Shown here piece by piece: positions 13,106 to 20,332 of a DNA stretch of 21,627 nucleotides. Location: positions 1 to 21,627 of the forward strand of contig JBJOGS010000069.1 in assembly GCA_046048095.1 (NCBI GenBank), read 5' to 3'. Made by a program: the position numbers and the translations under genes. The stretch's first letter is position 1. Every line of letters starts with the position of its first letter. A model generated the notes under the pieces. It made no database searches. It had not been told where the DNA came from and saw only the letters and a list, made by a program, of their open reading frames with translations. The stretch comes from UBA3478 sp046048095. GTDB taxonomy: Bacteria; Bacteroidota; Bacteroidia; Flavobacteriales; Flavobacteriaceae.

Positions 13106-13792
13106 CTAGAGGCTTATTGAAGATTTACCTCCGTCTATTGCCAAGACCTGTCCGGTAATCCACGAATTTTTCTCATCGAGCAAAAAAGCAAGTGCGTTAG
13201 CCAGCTCCTCGGCGTTTCCTATTCGTTTTAGCGGGTGGCGCTCGGCAATCATCTCAACCTTTTTCTCATTATTAAGCAGCCGACTTGCAAGAGGCGTATC
13301 TACAATAGATGGAGCAATGGCATTCACTCTTATTTTTGGCGCTGCTTCTGCCGCTAGTGCTCGCGTAAAACCTTCAATGGCCCCTTTTGCCGAAGCGATG
13401 CTGCTGTGAAATGGCATTCCGGTTTGCACCGCTACTGTAGAGAAAAATACCATACTCGAACCTTCATTCATCTGCGCATAAATAGTTTTAACGGTCTCGA
13501 CTAAACCGAAGAAATTGAGTTGCATTTCTTCTTTAAAGTGCTCGAGCTTGAGCATAGACAAGGGCTTTAAATTGATATTCCCTGGAAAGTAGACGAATTT
13601 ATCTATGGGACCAATCGCAGTAAGCTGTTCAGGTTGGGGCTGGGTCACGTCGTAAACCAGATGTTGAACGTTCTCATGAGAGAAAGAAGGTGGGGTGCGT
13701 GATGCAATGATTATCTGATGATTGTCAGCGAGTTTTTTGACGAGTGCCGCTCCTATACCGGTCGATCCGCCAATACATAAGATTCTTTTCAT
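13106..13792 (-). CDS. Atypical short-chain dehydrogenase lacking the catalytic Tyr
   Basis: A 228-residue Rossmann-fold SDR. The cofactor loop is GGSTGIG (8-14), ASR (30-32) follows strand 2, and the NAG-like position reads FPGN. Ser118 in FFSTV corresponds to the catalytic Ser. The YxxxK motif is SIASAK: Lys136 is kept but the Tyr position is Ile132. The end is SWITGQVLAIDGG, typical of SDRs. Either the active site is rearranged or the protein binds NAD(P) without classical dehydrogenase chemistry. I believe similar Tyr-less SDRs occur beside photolyases in other bacteria (recollection, not checked). It is spaced 2 nt from both the SRPBCC gene and photolyase, so a joint role in the light response is likely. 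The substrate is unknown. Confidence 0.9.
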   Translation of the reverse strand: MKRILCIGGSTGIGAALVKKLADNHQIIIASRTPPSFSHENVQHLVYDVTQPQPEQLTAIGPIDKFVYFPGNINLKPLSMLKLEHFKEEMQLNFFGLVETVKTIYAQMNEGSSMVFFSTVAVQTGMPFHSSIASAKGAIEGFTRALAAEAAPKIRVNAIAPSIVDTPLASRLLNNEKKVEMIAERHPLKRIGNAEELANALAFLLDEKNSWITGQVLAIDGGKSSISL

Positions 13793-13794
13793 AG

Positions 13795-14301
13795 CTAAGC
13801 CTTTATGCGTTGTAAAGTGATTTCGTAGTTGTGACTGTGGGGGTTGTTGATCAACCGGTTTAATGCCTCTCTTCTATAAGCGAATGCCTTGTTTAGCGCA
13901 GATTTTACGTATAAAAAATAGGCGAATCGACCCAGTAACCCGAAGGGTAACTGAAAGTGGATTTCGTCTACCAATGTGCAAGGTCCTGTGTCGTTGCCTT
14001 CTATGCGATGTTCGTGAATCCATGACTTGTAGGGGCCACTGAGTTGTGTATCGCAAAAGCGTTTCATAGGTTCAAAGGCACTAATTTCACTGATCCAGAC
14101 CATTCGAATGAAGGGTAGCGGTTGAATCGAATAAGCTAAAATGCTGCCCATGGCCAATTCGGTAGACCGCTGGCTTAAAAGTTTAAATCTCATGTGTTTT
14201 GGAGTCATCGCTTCTAGGTTGTCGATGTTGCCTAGAAATTGCCATGCTTGTGCTCTTGAAAGCTGCGTGTGGTGACGGACATTGAGTTGGTACCAAGGCA
14301 T
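13795..14301 (-). CDS. SRPBCC family protein (ligand-binding, photolyase-linked)
   Basis: A 168-residue helix-grip (SRPBCC / polyketide-cyclase-like) protein. Recognisable parts are the first strand and helix YQLNVRHHTQLSRAQAWQFLGNIDNLEAMTP split around residue 20, ISEISAFEPMKRFCDTQLSGPYKSWIHEH and the family-typical VDEIHFQLPFGLLGR (residues 111-125). Members are sometimes misnamed cell division inhibitors. They probably bind a hydrophobic ligand, which is unknown here. There is no signal peptide or membrane segment. It is the first gene of the SRPBCC-SDR-photolyase operon (2-nt gaps). A -7 box lies only 4 nt before the ATG, suggesting a leaderless or nearly leaderless mRNA. Confidence 0.88.
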   Translation of the reverse strand: MPWYQLNVRHHTQLSRAQAWQFLGNIDNLEAMTPKHMRFKLLSQRSTELAMGSILAYSIQPLPFIRMVWISEISAFEPMKRFCDTQLSGPYKSWIHEHRIEGNDTGPCTLVDEIHFQLPFGLLGRFAYFLYVKSALNKAFAYRREALNRLINNPHSHNYEITLQRIKA

Positions 14302-14305
14302 GCTT

Positions 14306-14313
14306 CAAAGATA
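14306..14313 (-). promoter_or_regulatory. -7 promoter box for SRPBCC-SDR-photolyase
   Basis: TATCTTTG on the minus strand matches TAnnTTTG and is identical to the DUF493 box. It ends 4 nt from the ATG at 14301, so transcription would begin at or within a few bases of the start codon. No -33 TTG is clear. Confidence 0.55.
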
Positions 14314-14351
14314 CGCTTTGTCTAATCTTTTTTATAAAAAATAAAACAAAA

Positions 14352-14948
14352 TTACAAGGATAACCAGGATGAAAGTGCCCGGTAAACTAAATGTGTGGGT
14401 AGACCCATAACGGTGAAGTAAGATCCTTCAATTGCAGTGATTCCTACAAGACCGATCCAATCTTGAATTCCATAGGCACCAGCTTTGTCAAAAGGATTTT
14501 CAATAGTGAGATAATAGTCGATTTCTTCGTTGCTCAATGCTTTAAATGTTACTCTTGTCTCGGCAAGCCAGGTCTCTTGAGCGGTGGTAGCAGTCAGGCA
14601 AATCGCACTAAATACGTGATGGGTGCCTCCGGATAACTTTTTGAGCATTTCAGCGGCCTCTTGGCGCGTAGATGCCTTCTCTAAAGACGTGTGATTGCAC
14701 CATACTACCGTGTCGCTCGTCAGCAACCACTCGTGTGGGCTAAGGGTTGATTTTAGCGCATCCGCCTTGGCCCGAGCGAGATAACTAGCAATTTCTCCGC
14801 GAGTTAAAGTTGGGGGATAGGTTTCTTCAATGTGACTTACCCGTTTTGTGAAAGTCAGTCCCATGTCACGCAGCAGGGATTCTCGTCGTGGAGAAGCAGA
14901 TCCCAGTACCAGCTCAATGCCTTTATGCGCTAGTTGTTGATGAATCAA
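14352..14948 (-). CDS. maf: Maf family nucleoside triphosphate pyrophosphatase
   Basis: A 198-residue Maf/HAM1-superfamily pyrophosphatase, cytoplasmic, which hydrolyses non-canonical or pyrimidine NTPs to NMP and PPi (house-cleaning; overexpression affects septum formation). Signatures are GSASPRRESLLRDMG (16-30), SHIEETYP, YLARAKA (57-63), SDTVVW (78-83) with catalytic Asp79, and the C-terminal DKAGAYGIQDWIG and EGSYFTVMGLP. The latter fit the YhdE-type dTTP/UTP subgroup. The start overlaps the kdsC-like gene by 26 nt, so the two are co-translated in one operon. The stop is about 50 nt before the photolyase operon start on the same strand. Confidence 0.95.
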   Translation of the reverse strand: MIHQQLAHKGIELVLGSASPRRESLLRDMGLTFTKRVSHIEETYPPTLTRGEIASYLARAKADALKSTLSPHEWLLTSDTVVWCNHTSLEKASTRQEAAEMLKKLSGGTHHVFSAICLTATTAQETWLAETRVTFKALSNEEIDYYLTIENPFDKAGAYGIQDWIGLVGITAIEGSYFTVMGLPTHLVYRALSSWLSL

Positions 14949-15450
14949 TGTTCCAGTCTCCTTTTACTTTAAGTACTTGTTCAATGACATCTCTCACGCA
15001 CCCCGCACCCCCTTTAATTGGCGATACGTAGTCTGCAGAGCTGCGTATTTCTGCTGCTGCATCTGCCGGACAGGTAGCTAGGTGACAGTATTGCATCGCC
15101 TCTAAATCGGGGATGTCATCGCCCATATAGAGTGCGGTAGCGGGTGAAATTTGATGGATTTCGAAGTATTCCTTTAAGACTTGTAGTTTTTGATGTGCCC
15201 CCAAATAAATAGAATGTATTCCTAAATCACGTAGTCGGGTCCGAACCGATTCATTGGTTCCGCCAGTAATGACGCACACTTCATAGCCCGAAGCTAGCGC
15301 CTGTTTAAGGGCATATCCATCGCGCACACTCATTTTTCGAACAAGCTCACCTTGGGCATCCAGGTATAGCGTCCCATCAGTCATGACTCCATCTACATCG
15401 AATACAAAACAACCGATATGATGCAGTTCTTCTTTAAAACTCTTTTTCAT
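14923..15450 (-). CDS. kdsC: KdsC-like HAD phosphatase (KDO-8-phosphate phosphatase)
   Basis: A 175-residue HAD-superfamily phosphatase without a cap domain, the normal size for KdsC tetramers. The nucleophile motif is FDVDGVMTDG with Asp18 and Asp20. Then come KMSVRDGYAL (39-48), VITGGTNESVRTRLRDL (motif II region) and MGDDIPDLEAM (motif III/IV acids). KdsC removes phosphate from KDO-8-P for lipopolysaccharide inner-core synthesis. The related sialic/nonulosonate-type phosphatases are the main alternative. It overlaps the DUF2520 gene by 17 nt and maf by 26 nt. The last 10 residues (IDSSTTSA) are poorly conserved and lie within the maf overlap. Confidence 0.92.
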   Translation of the reverse strand: MKKSFKEELHHIGCFVFDVDGVMTDGTLYLDAQGELVRKMSVRDGYALKQALASGYEVCVITGGTNESVRTRLRDLGIHSIYLGAHQKLQVLKEYFEIHQISPATALYMGDDIPDLEAMQYCHLATCPADAAAEIRSSADYVSPIKGGAGCVRDVIEQVLKVKGDWNIDSSTTSA

Positions 15451-16198
15451 GAAATTCTTGAATTGAGGTAGTTAGCGCATTGTAAATCTGAAGTAAAGAT
15501 ACATGCTCACTTAACAGCACTCGATGTTGAGCGAGGGTTTTTTCATCCCTTCTTAGTGCCGGACCCGATTGAATCAGTGCGGCATTAGTGAGAAACGCTT
15601 CATTAAATTTCGATTCAAGCATGGGTTTTAACCATAAAAAGTCAAGTGAATTCTCGCTGCACCATTGTTGGGTCTGAGCCAAGAGATGATTGCTAAAATT
15701 CTGACTGATCACGGCAGCTAAATGCAATGCTAGTCGGCGTGGACTCTCCAATTCAACCACCTGTTCAGAGAGTGATTCTGCAAAAAATCTGAGGCGCTTC
15801 AATGCTTGCGGATTGCTGGCTTCAACAAAAAGAGGTGTCGCTTTCAGCGAAGTGCGTTGCGATTTGTTGAAGCTATTGAGCGGATAGCATACGGCTGAAG
15901 GATAGGTGGTTCTAGGTTGAATCGCTGTTGCTCCGCTGCAATGGGTGAGGATGCCTTTGTACGAATCCAAAGAACTAAACTGTTGATGAAGTGCATGATC
16001 TGGCAAGGCCACAAGCAAAAGCTCAGCCTCGAAGAGTTCTTTTAGATCGGATTTCCAATGCGATCCAAAAAAAGAAGCATCGCCTTCATTTCTTCCGTGA
16101 ACCCCTACACACTGTATGGTTTGCTCTTGCTGAATCGCCTCAAAAAGACTTCGTGCTAGGGCTCCGGTACCAAGAATTGCTGTTGTTAACATACCCAT
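15434..16198 (-). CDS. Rossmann-like and DUF2520 domain protein
   Basis: A 254-residue protein related to F420/NADP-reductase- and ProC-type dehydrogenases. The N-terminal Rossmann domain has GTGALA (10-15). The DUF2520 C-terminal part has HCSGATAIQP, CYPLNSFNK, PLFVEASNPQALKRLRFFAESLS and a helical LALHLAAVISQNFSNHLLA. The substrate is unknown. It heads an operon with overlapping kdsC-like and maf genes. ATG 16198 or 16192 are both possible; the second gives MLTTAILGTG. It is divergent from ccsBA with 63 nt between starts. A -7-like TAGTTTCG (one mismatch) is present upstream on the minus strand. Confidence 0.92.
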   Translation of the reverse strand: MGMLTTAILGTGALARSLFEAIQQEQTIQCVGVHGRNEGDASFFGSHWKSDLKELFEAELLLVALPDHALHQQFSSLDSYKGILTHCSGATAIQPRTTYPSAVCYPLNSFNKSQRTSLKATPLFVEASNPQALKRLRFFAESLSEQVVELESPRRLALHLAAVISQNFSNHLLAQTQQWCSENSLDFLWLKPMLESKFNEAFLTNAALIQSGPALRRDEKTLAQHRVLLSEHVSLLQIYNALTTSIQEFHEKEF

Positions 16199-16239
16199 AA
16201 ATAGACCTTCGAAACTAGCGTTTTTAGGTCAAAAGGTGA

Positions 16240-16247
16240 TAATTTTG
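16240..16247 (+). promoter_or_regulatory. -7 promoter box for ccsBA-bshB1
   Basis: TAATTTTG fits TAnnTTTG and lies 14 nt before the ccsBA ATG. No TTG is found at -33, where a run of T occurs instead. Confidence 0.5.
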
Positions 16248-16261
16248 CAGCACAAAGAAAA

Positions 16262-19200
16262 ATGCTGATGCGTTCATTCTCTCTGCTTAAGTTTTTAGTT
16301 TCTTCTCGATTAATGGCCGTACTCTTTATTGTGTTTGCAGCGGCCATGGCAATCGGAACCTTTTTAGAAAGTATTTATTCTACAGAAACAGCGCGTATCT
16401 ACATCTACAATGCCCGTTGGTTTGAGGTGTTGATGGTTCTTTTTGTAATCAATTTTGTTGGCAGTATTAAACGCTATAACCTTTGGCAATGGCGTAAGTG
16501 GCCGATTTTGTTTTTACACCTTTCTTGGATTCTGATAATCGTTGGTGCAGGGGTGACGCGCTACATCAGTTTTGAAGGCATGATGCCTATTCCTGAAGGT
16601 GAAACAGCCAATACGTTTTATTCAGACAAGACATTTCTAACCGCATATATCGATGGCGATCTCGACGGGTCGCGTCGAAGAAAGGCACTCGAAGATGACA
16701 TGATCTTCAGTAGTGAAGCGCGCAAGACTTCTTTGCCTTGGTCGACCTCATTCGGAGAAATCCCGGTGGCTATCGAATACGTTGATTTTATCGCGCATGC
16801 TACTGAGGCAATAGTAGAGGATGCATCGGCGCCACTATTGTTGAAAATTGTAGAGTCGGGCGATGGATCGAGACATGAACACTTTCTCAAGGAAGGTGAA
16901 ATCGCAAATATACACAATGTGCTCTTTGCCCTCAATACGCCTGCGCAAGGTGCGATTGAAATCAAGGTTGATGGTGAAGCGTATAGCATTAAATCTCCAT
17001 TTGATGCGCAGTTCATGCGCATGGCTGATCAGTTTCAAGGAGATCTCATGGCTGATGTGCAGCAAGAACTCCAATTACGATCGCTGTATACTATCGGCGA
17101 TTTTGGATTTGTCATTCCTGAACCGGCACGACGCGGACGCCTTGAAATTGTTGCCGCCCCAGAAAACGAAGAGACCGATGCGAAACAGGCATTAAAGTTA
17201 TTGGTAACAGCCAATGGAGTAGAGCAACAGGTAACCCTCATGGGCGGTCAGGGTTATACTGATTTTGAGCCATCGTTTGACCTTGGGGGGCTTACGTTTA
17301 CTATGCGCTACGGTTCTAAAGAATACGAGCTTCCATTTGCGATTAAACTCAATGATTTTATTGCAGAGAAGTATCCAGGAACAGAGGCAAATTACGCTTC
17401 TTTTATGAGCCGAATCGAGGTAATTGATGAGCGCTCGTTTGACTATGACATCTATATGAATCATGTCCTTGATCACAAGGGGTATCGGTTTTTTCAATCG
17501 AGCTTCTTTCCGGACGAATCCGGAACGGTACTTTCGGTTAATCATGATTTGTGGGGTACATGGATCACGTACATTGGCTATTTTTTATTGTACATAGGAT
17601 TAATGGGGTTGATCTTTTTTGGCGATACCCGATTTAAAATTTTAGCACGCTCGTTAGAGAAATTGACGGCTAAGAAATCCGCACTTCTTTTGCTGGTGAT
17701 GTTCGGTTTAAGCGCCTCGCTTAGCGCTCAGAATCAGAACTTACCGAGTCAACAGACTGTTGATTCACTTATTTTTTCAAATGTCATTGACAAAGCGCAT
17801 GCTGAGCGCTTTGCCTCGCTGGTGATTCAAGACGACAATGGTAGAATGAAGCCTGTGCACACTTTTGCTTCTGAATTACTTCGTAAAATCAGTCTCAAAG
17901 ACCACTATAAGGGGTTAACCGCTGAGCAGGTGTTTCTATCCATGATGATGTATCCGGGGTTGTGGTACAATACTGAATTTATTGCTTTGGATAAAAAAGC
18001 GCAAAATGACAGTATACGCTCAATTATTGGGGTCCCAAAAGAAAAGCGTTTTGTCAAGGTGACTGATTTTTTTGACGAAGAAGGAAACAACAAATTGAGA
18101 CCCTATTTGGTAGAAGCTTTTGCCACGAATACCCCGAACAAGTTTCAGCAAGATTTTAAAGATGCCTCAAACCGTCTAGCACTGCTTAATCGCGCTTTGA
18201 GTGGAGAGATTTTGCGCATTTTTCCGGTTCCTACAGACGAGAACAATAAGTGGACTTCGGCATTAGAGTATCGCGCCGGGGCCGTACAGTTGGCTGATAC
18301 CCTTTACGGTAGTTTTGTGGCGAATTCGGTACCGTTATACTTGCAGTACGTTGATAATGGGGTACAAAACGGAGATTACCAGCAGGCAGATCAGTTGCTT
18401 GAAAGCTTAAAGAAAAGTCAGCGACAGTTAGGAGTAGAAGTGATTCCTTCCCCCGAAAAGATTCATACTGAAATCACGTATAACCGCTTAGACTTGTTTA
18501 ATCGACTGTACAAGTTTTACGCACTTTCAGGGATACTGCTCTTTTTCTTGGTGGTGGCCCGAGTTTATAAGGACCGTAAGGCCTTGCGTTTGAGTATTCG
18601 AGGATTCTCGATAGTGATTTATGGTTTATTTGCTGCACATACCGCCGGATTAATTCTGCGTTGGTATATTTCAGGCCATGCTCCTTGGAGTGATGCTTAT
18701 GAGAGTATCTTATATGTTTCTTGGGCAACACTTGGAATTGGACTTTGGTTAGGGAAGAAAAGTGATTTTACCGTGGCCTCGAGTACCTTTGTGAGTGCGA
18801 TCTTGCTTTGGATTGCTCATCAAAATTGGGTAGATCCTTCAGTCGCCAACCTGCAACCCGTGCTGGATAGCTATTGGCTCATGATTCACGTCGCGGTTAT
18901 CGTGGGTTCTTATGGACCCTTAACCGTGGGCATGATCTTGGGATTGGTGGTTTTGATTCTTATGCTTTTGACTACACCTCAGAACCAAGAGCGAATGAAA
19001 ATTTCAATAAAAGAATTGACCATTATTAATGAACTCGCTTTGACCATAGGTTTAATTATGCTCACCATTGGAAACTTTCTTGGGGGGCAATGGGCTAACG
19101 AATCGTGGGGAAGGTATTGGGGCTGGGATCCGAAAGAAACCTGGGCCCTTATCTCTATATTAGTTTATGCGTTTGTTTTACATATGCGTTTGGTTCCTGG

Positions 19201-19417
19201 TTTGAAAGGGACTTGGGTGTTTAATTTCGCCAGTGTAGTAGCTTTCTCAAGTATTATGATGACCTATTTTGGGGTGAACTTCTACCTTGTCGGACTTCAT
19301 AGTTACGCCTCTGGGGATCAGGTGATCACTCCGTCATTTATCTATTATACCGCAGCATTTGTCTTGATTCTCGGAGCATTAAGCCGTTGGAAATACAGAA
19401 AGGTCTATGGAAAATAA
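16262..19417 (+). CDS. ccsBA: Fused cytochrome c biogenesis protein CcsBA (ResB-ResC, system II)
   Basis: A 1051-residue inner-membrane cytochrome c synthase that exports haem and attaches it to apocytochromes. The ResB half has membrane segments at about 13-35, 52-70 and 80-98 with His86, a large periplasmic region, and a further segment at about 431-458. A hydrophobic stretch at 474-490 precedes a second periplasmic domain. The CcsA half (from about 747) carries His793, His806 in GHAPW, His876 in WLMIHV, the WWD haem motif W949-W961 (SWGRYWGWDPKETW) and His1013 in GLHSY, all expected haem-handling residues. Fusion and length are typical of Bacteroidota. Its last 11 nt overlap bshB1. ATG 16268 is an alternative start. 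Confidence 0.96.
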   Translation: MLMRSFSLLKFLVSSRLMAVLFIVFAAAMAIGTFLESIYSTETARIYIYNARWFEVLMVLFVINFVGSIKRYNLWQWRKWPILFLHLSWILIIVGAGVTRYISFEGMMPIPEGETANTFYSDKTFLTAYIDGDLDGSRRRKALEDDMIFSSEARKTSLPWSTSFGEIPVAIEYVDFIAHATEAIVEDASAPLLLKIVESGDGSRHEHFLKEGEIANIHNVLFALNTPAQGAIEIKVDGEAYSIKSPFDAQFMRMADQFQGDLMADVQQELQLRSLYTIGDFGFVIPEPARRGRLEIVAAPENEETDAKQALKLLVTANGVEQQVTLMGGQGYTDFEPSFDLGGLTFTMRYGSKEYELPFAIKLNDFIAEKYPGTEANYASFMSRIEVIDERSFDYDIYMNHVLDHKGYRFFQSSFFPDESGTVLSVNHDLWGTWITYIGYFLLYIGLMGLIFFGDTRFKILARSLEKLTAKKSALLLLVMFGLSASLSAQNQNLPSQQTVDSLIFSNVIDKAHAERFASLVIQDDNGRMKPVHTFASELLRKISLKDHYKGLTAEQVFLSMMMYPGLWYNTEFIALDKKAQNDSIRSIIGVPKEKRFVKVTDFFDEEGNNKLRPYLVEAFATNTPNKFQQDFKDASNRLALLNRALSGEILRIFPVPTDENNKWTSALEYRAGAVQLADTLYGSFVANSVPLYLQYVDNGVQNGDYQQADQLLESLKKSQRQLGVEVIPSPEKIHTEITYNRLDLFNRLYKFYALSGILLFFLVVARVYKDRKALRLSIRGFSIVIYGLFAAHTAGLILRWYISGHAPWSDAYESILYVSWATLGIGLWLGKKSDFTVASSTFVSAILLWIAHQNWVDPSVANLQPVLDSYWLMIHVAVIVGSYGPLTVGMILGLVVLILMLLTTPQNQERMKISIKELTIINELALTIGLIMLTIGNFLGGQWANESWGRYWGWDPKETWALISILVYAFVLHMRLVPGLKGTWVFNFASVVAFSSIMMTYFGVNFYLVGLHSYASGDQVITPSFIYYTAAFVLILGALSRWKYRKVYGK

Positions 19418-20141
19418 GATTCAGAAACTCGATCTTTTAGTGATGGGTGCTCACCCTGATGACGCTGAGCTTGGAGCAGGTGCAACTATTGCAAAAGAAG
19501 TGAGTTTAGGCAAGCGGGTAGGAATTCTCGACTTTACACGAGGTGAACTCGGAACGCGCGGAACGGTTCAAACGCGCGATCAAGAGAGCGCCAAGGCCGC
19601 TAAAATTCTTGGAGTGTCAGTGCGAGAAAACATGAATTTTAAGGACGGTTTTTTTGTAAATGACGAAGCGCACCAACGCGCACTGATTCAAAAAATACGC
19701 ACGTACCAACCAGAGGTCGTTATTTGTAATGCCATTTCTGATCGGCACATTGATCATGCCAAGGGGAGTAAACTAGCAAGTGACTCTTGTTTTTTGAGCG
19801 GATTAGCTAAGATCGAAACCTACGATTTGTCAGGACGACTACAGCAAGCATGGCGGCCTTCACGGGTTTATCACATGATACAGTGGCAGGATATTGAGCC
19901 TGATTTTGTAGTAGATGTAAGTGCATTCATGGAGCAGAAATTTGAATCGATTCTTGCCTACGCTACGCAGTTTTTTGATCCTAATAGCAGTGAACCCGAG
20001 ACCCCGATTAGTACCGAGAATTTTCTAAGTTCGGTTCGCTACAGGGCACAAAATTTGGGTCGATTGACTGGTGTAGCTTTTGGAGAAGGCTTTACGGTAG
20101 AACGTTATCCCTTAGTGGATTCTCTAGATGCGCTAAAATAA
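19407..20141 (+). CDS. bshB1: Bacillithiol biosynthesis deacetylase BshB1
   Basis: A 244-residue zinc-dependent LmbE-like deacetylase that converts GlcNAc-malate to GlcN-malate in bacillithiol synthesis, in the cytoplasm. The zinc motif AHPDDAELGAG contains His16 and Asp19, with Asp18 the likely catalytic base; His117 in DRHIDHAKG is the third ligand. The BshB1-specific RGELGTRGT (45-53), NMNFKDGFF and LGRLTGVAFGEGF also match. Length is normal. The ATG lies inside the end of ccsBA (11-nt overlap), so the two are probably translationally coupled. Bacillithiol as the main low-molecular-weight thiol is inferred; bshA and bshC are not in the window. Confidence 0.95.
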   Translation: MENKIQKLDLLVMGAHPDDAELGAGATIAKEVSLGKRVGILDFTRGELGTRGTVQTRDQESAKAAKILGVSVRENMNFKDGFFVNDEAHQRALIQKIRTYQPEVVICNAISDRHIDHAKGSKLASDSCFLSGLAKIETYDLSGRLQQAWRPSRVYHMIQWQDIEPDFVVDVSAFMEQKFESILAYATQFFDPNSSEPETPISTENFLSSVRYRAQNLGRLTGVAFGEGFTVERYPLVDSLDALK

Positions 20142-20162
20142 AAGCGAAGAGGGGGCCTGTTA

Positions 20163-20193
20163 TTGAAAAACATCATAAAATAAACTACATTTG
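20163..20193 (+). promoter_or_regulatory. Bacteroidetes-type promoter of tRNA-His
   Basis: TTG at 20163-20165, a 20-nt spacer, then TACATTTG at 20186-20193: both -33 and -7 elements at standard spacing. Initiation is expected around 20198-20202, giving a short 5' leader before the tRNA at 20209. This is the clearest promoter in the window. Confidence 0.75.
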
Positions 20194-20208
20194 CCAACCG
20201 AATTAAAT

Positions 20209-20283
20209 GGTGGTTGTAGCTCAGTTGGTTAGAGCGCTAGATTGTGGTTCTAGAGGTCGCCGGTTCGAGCCCGGTCTTCCACC
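20209..20283 (+). tRNA. tRNA-His (anticodon GUG)
   Basis: A cloverleaf with D-stem GCTC/GAGC, anticodon stem CTAGA/TCTAG around loop TTGTGGT (anticodon GTG), and T-arm GCCGG-TTCGAGC-CCGGT. The extra G at 20209 (G-1) faces C73 (20283), the histidine identity pair. CCA is not encoded. The acceptor pairs 5-68 and 6-67 are both T-T mismatches (GTGGTTG against CTTCCAC). Confidence 0.95.
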
Positions 20284-20284
20284 C

Positions 20285-20313
20285 AAAAAAGCCCGCATTT
20301 GCGGGCTTTTTTT
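20285..20313 (+). terminator. Bidirectional terminator between tRNA-His and the M28 peptidase
   Basis: GCCCGC (20291-20296) and GCGGGC (20301-20306) form a perfect stem with loop ATTT, flanked by A6 on the left and T7 on the right, so it works in both directions. It starts 2 nt after the tRNA and lies 20 nt beyond the peptidase stop on the minus strand. Confidence 0.92.
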
Positions 20314-20332
20314 ATAAGTAATTGTGAATCAA

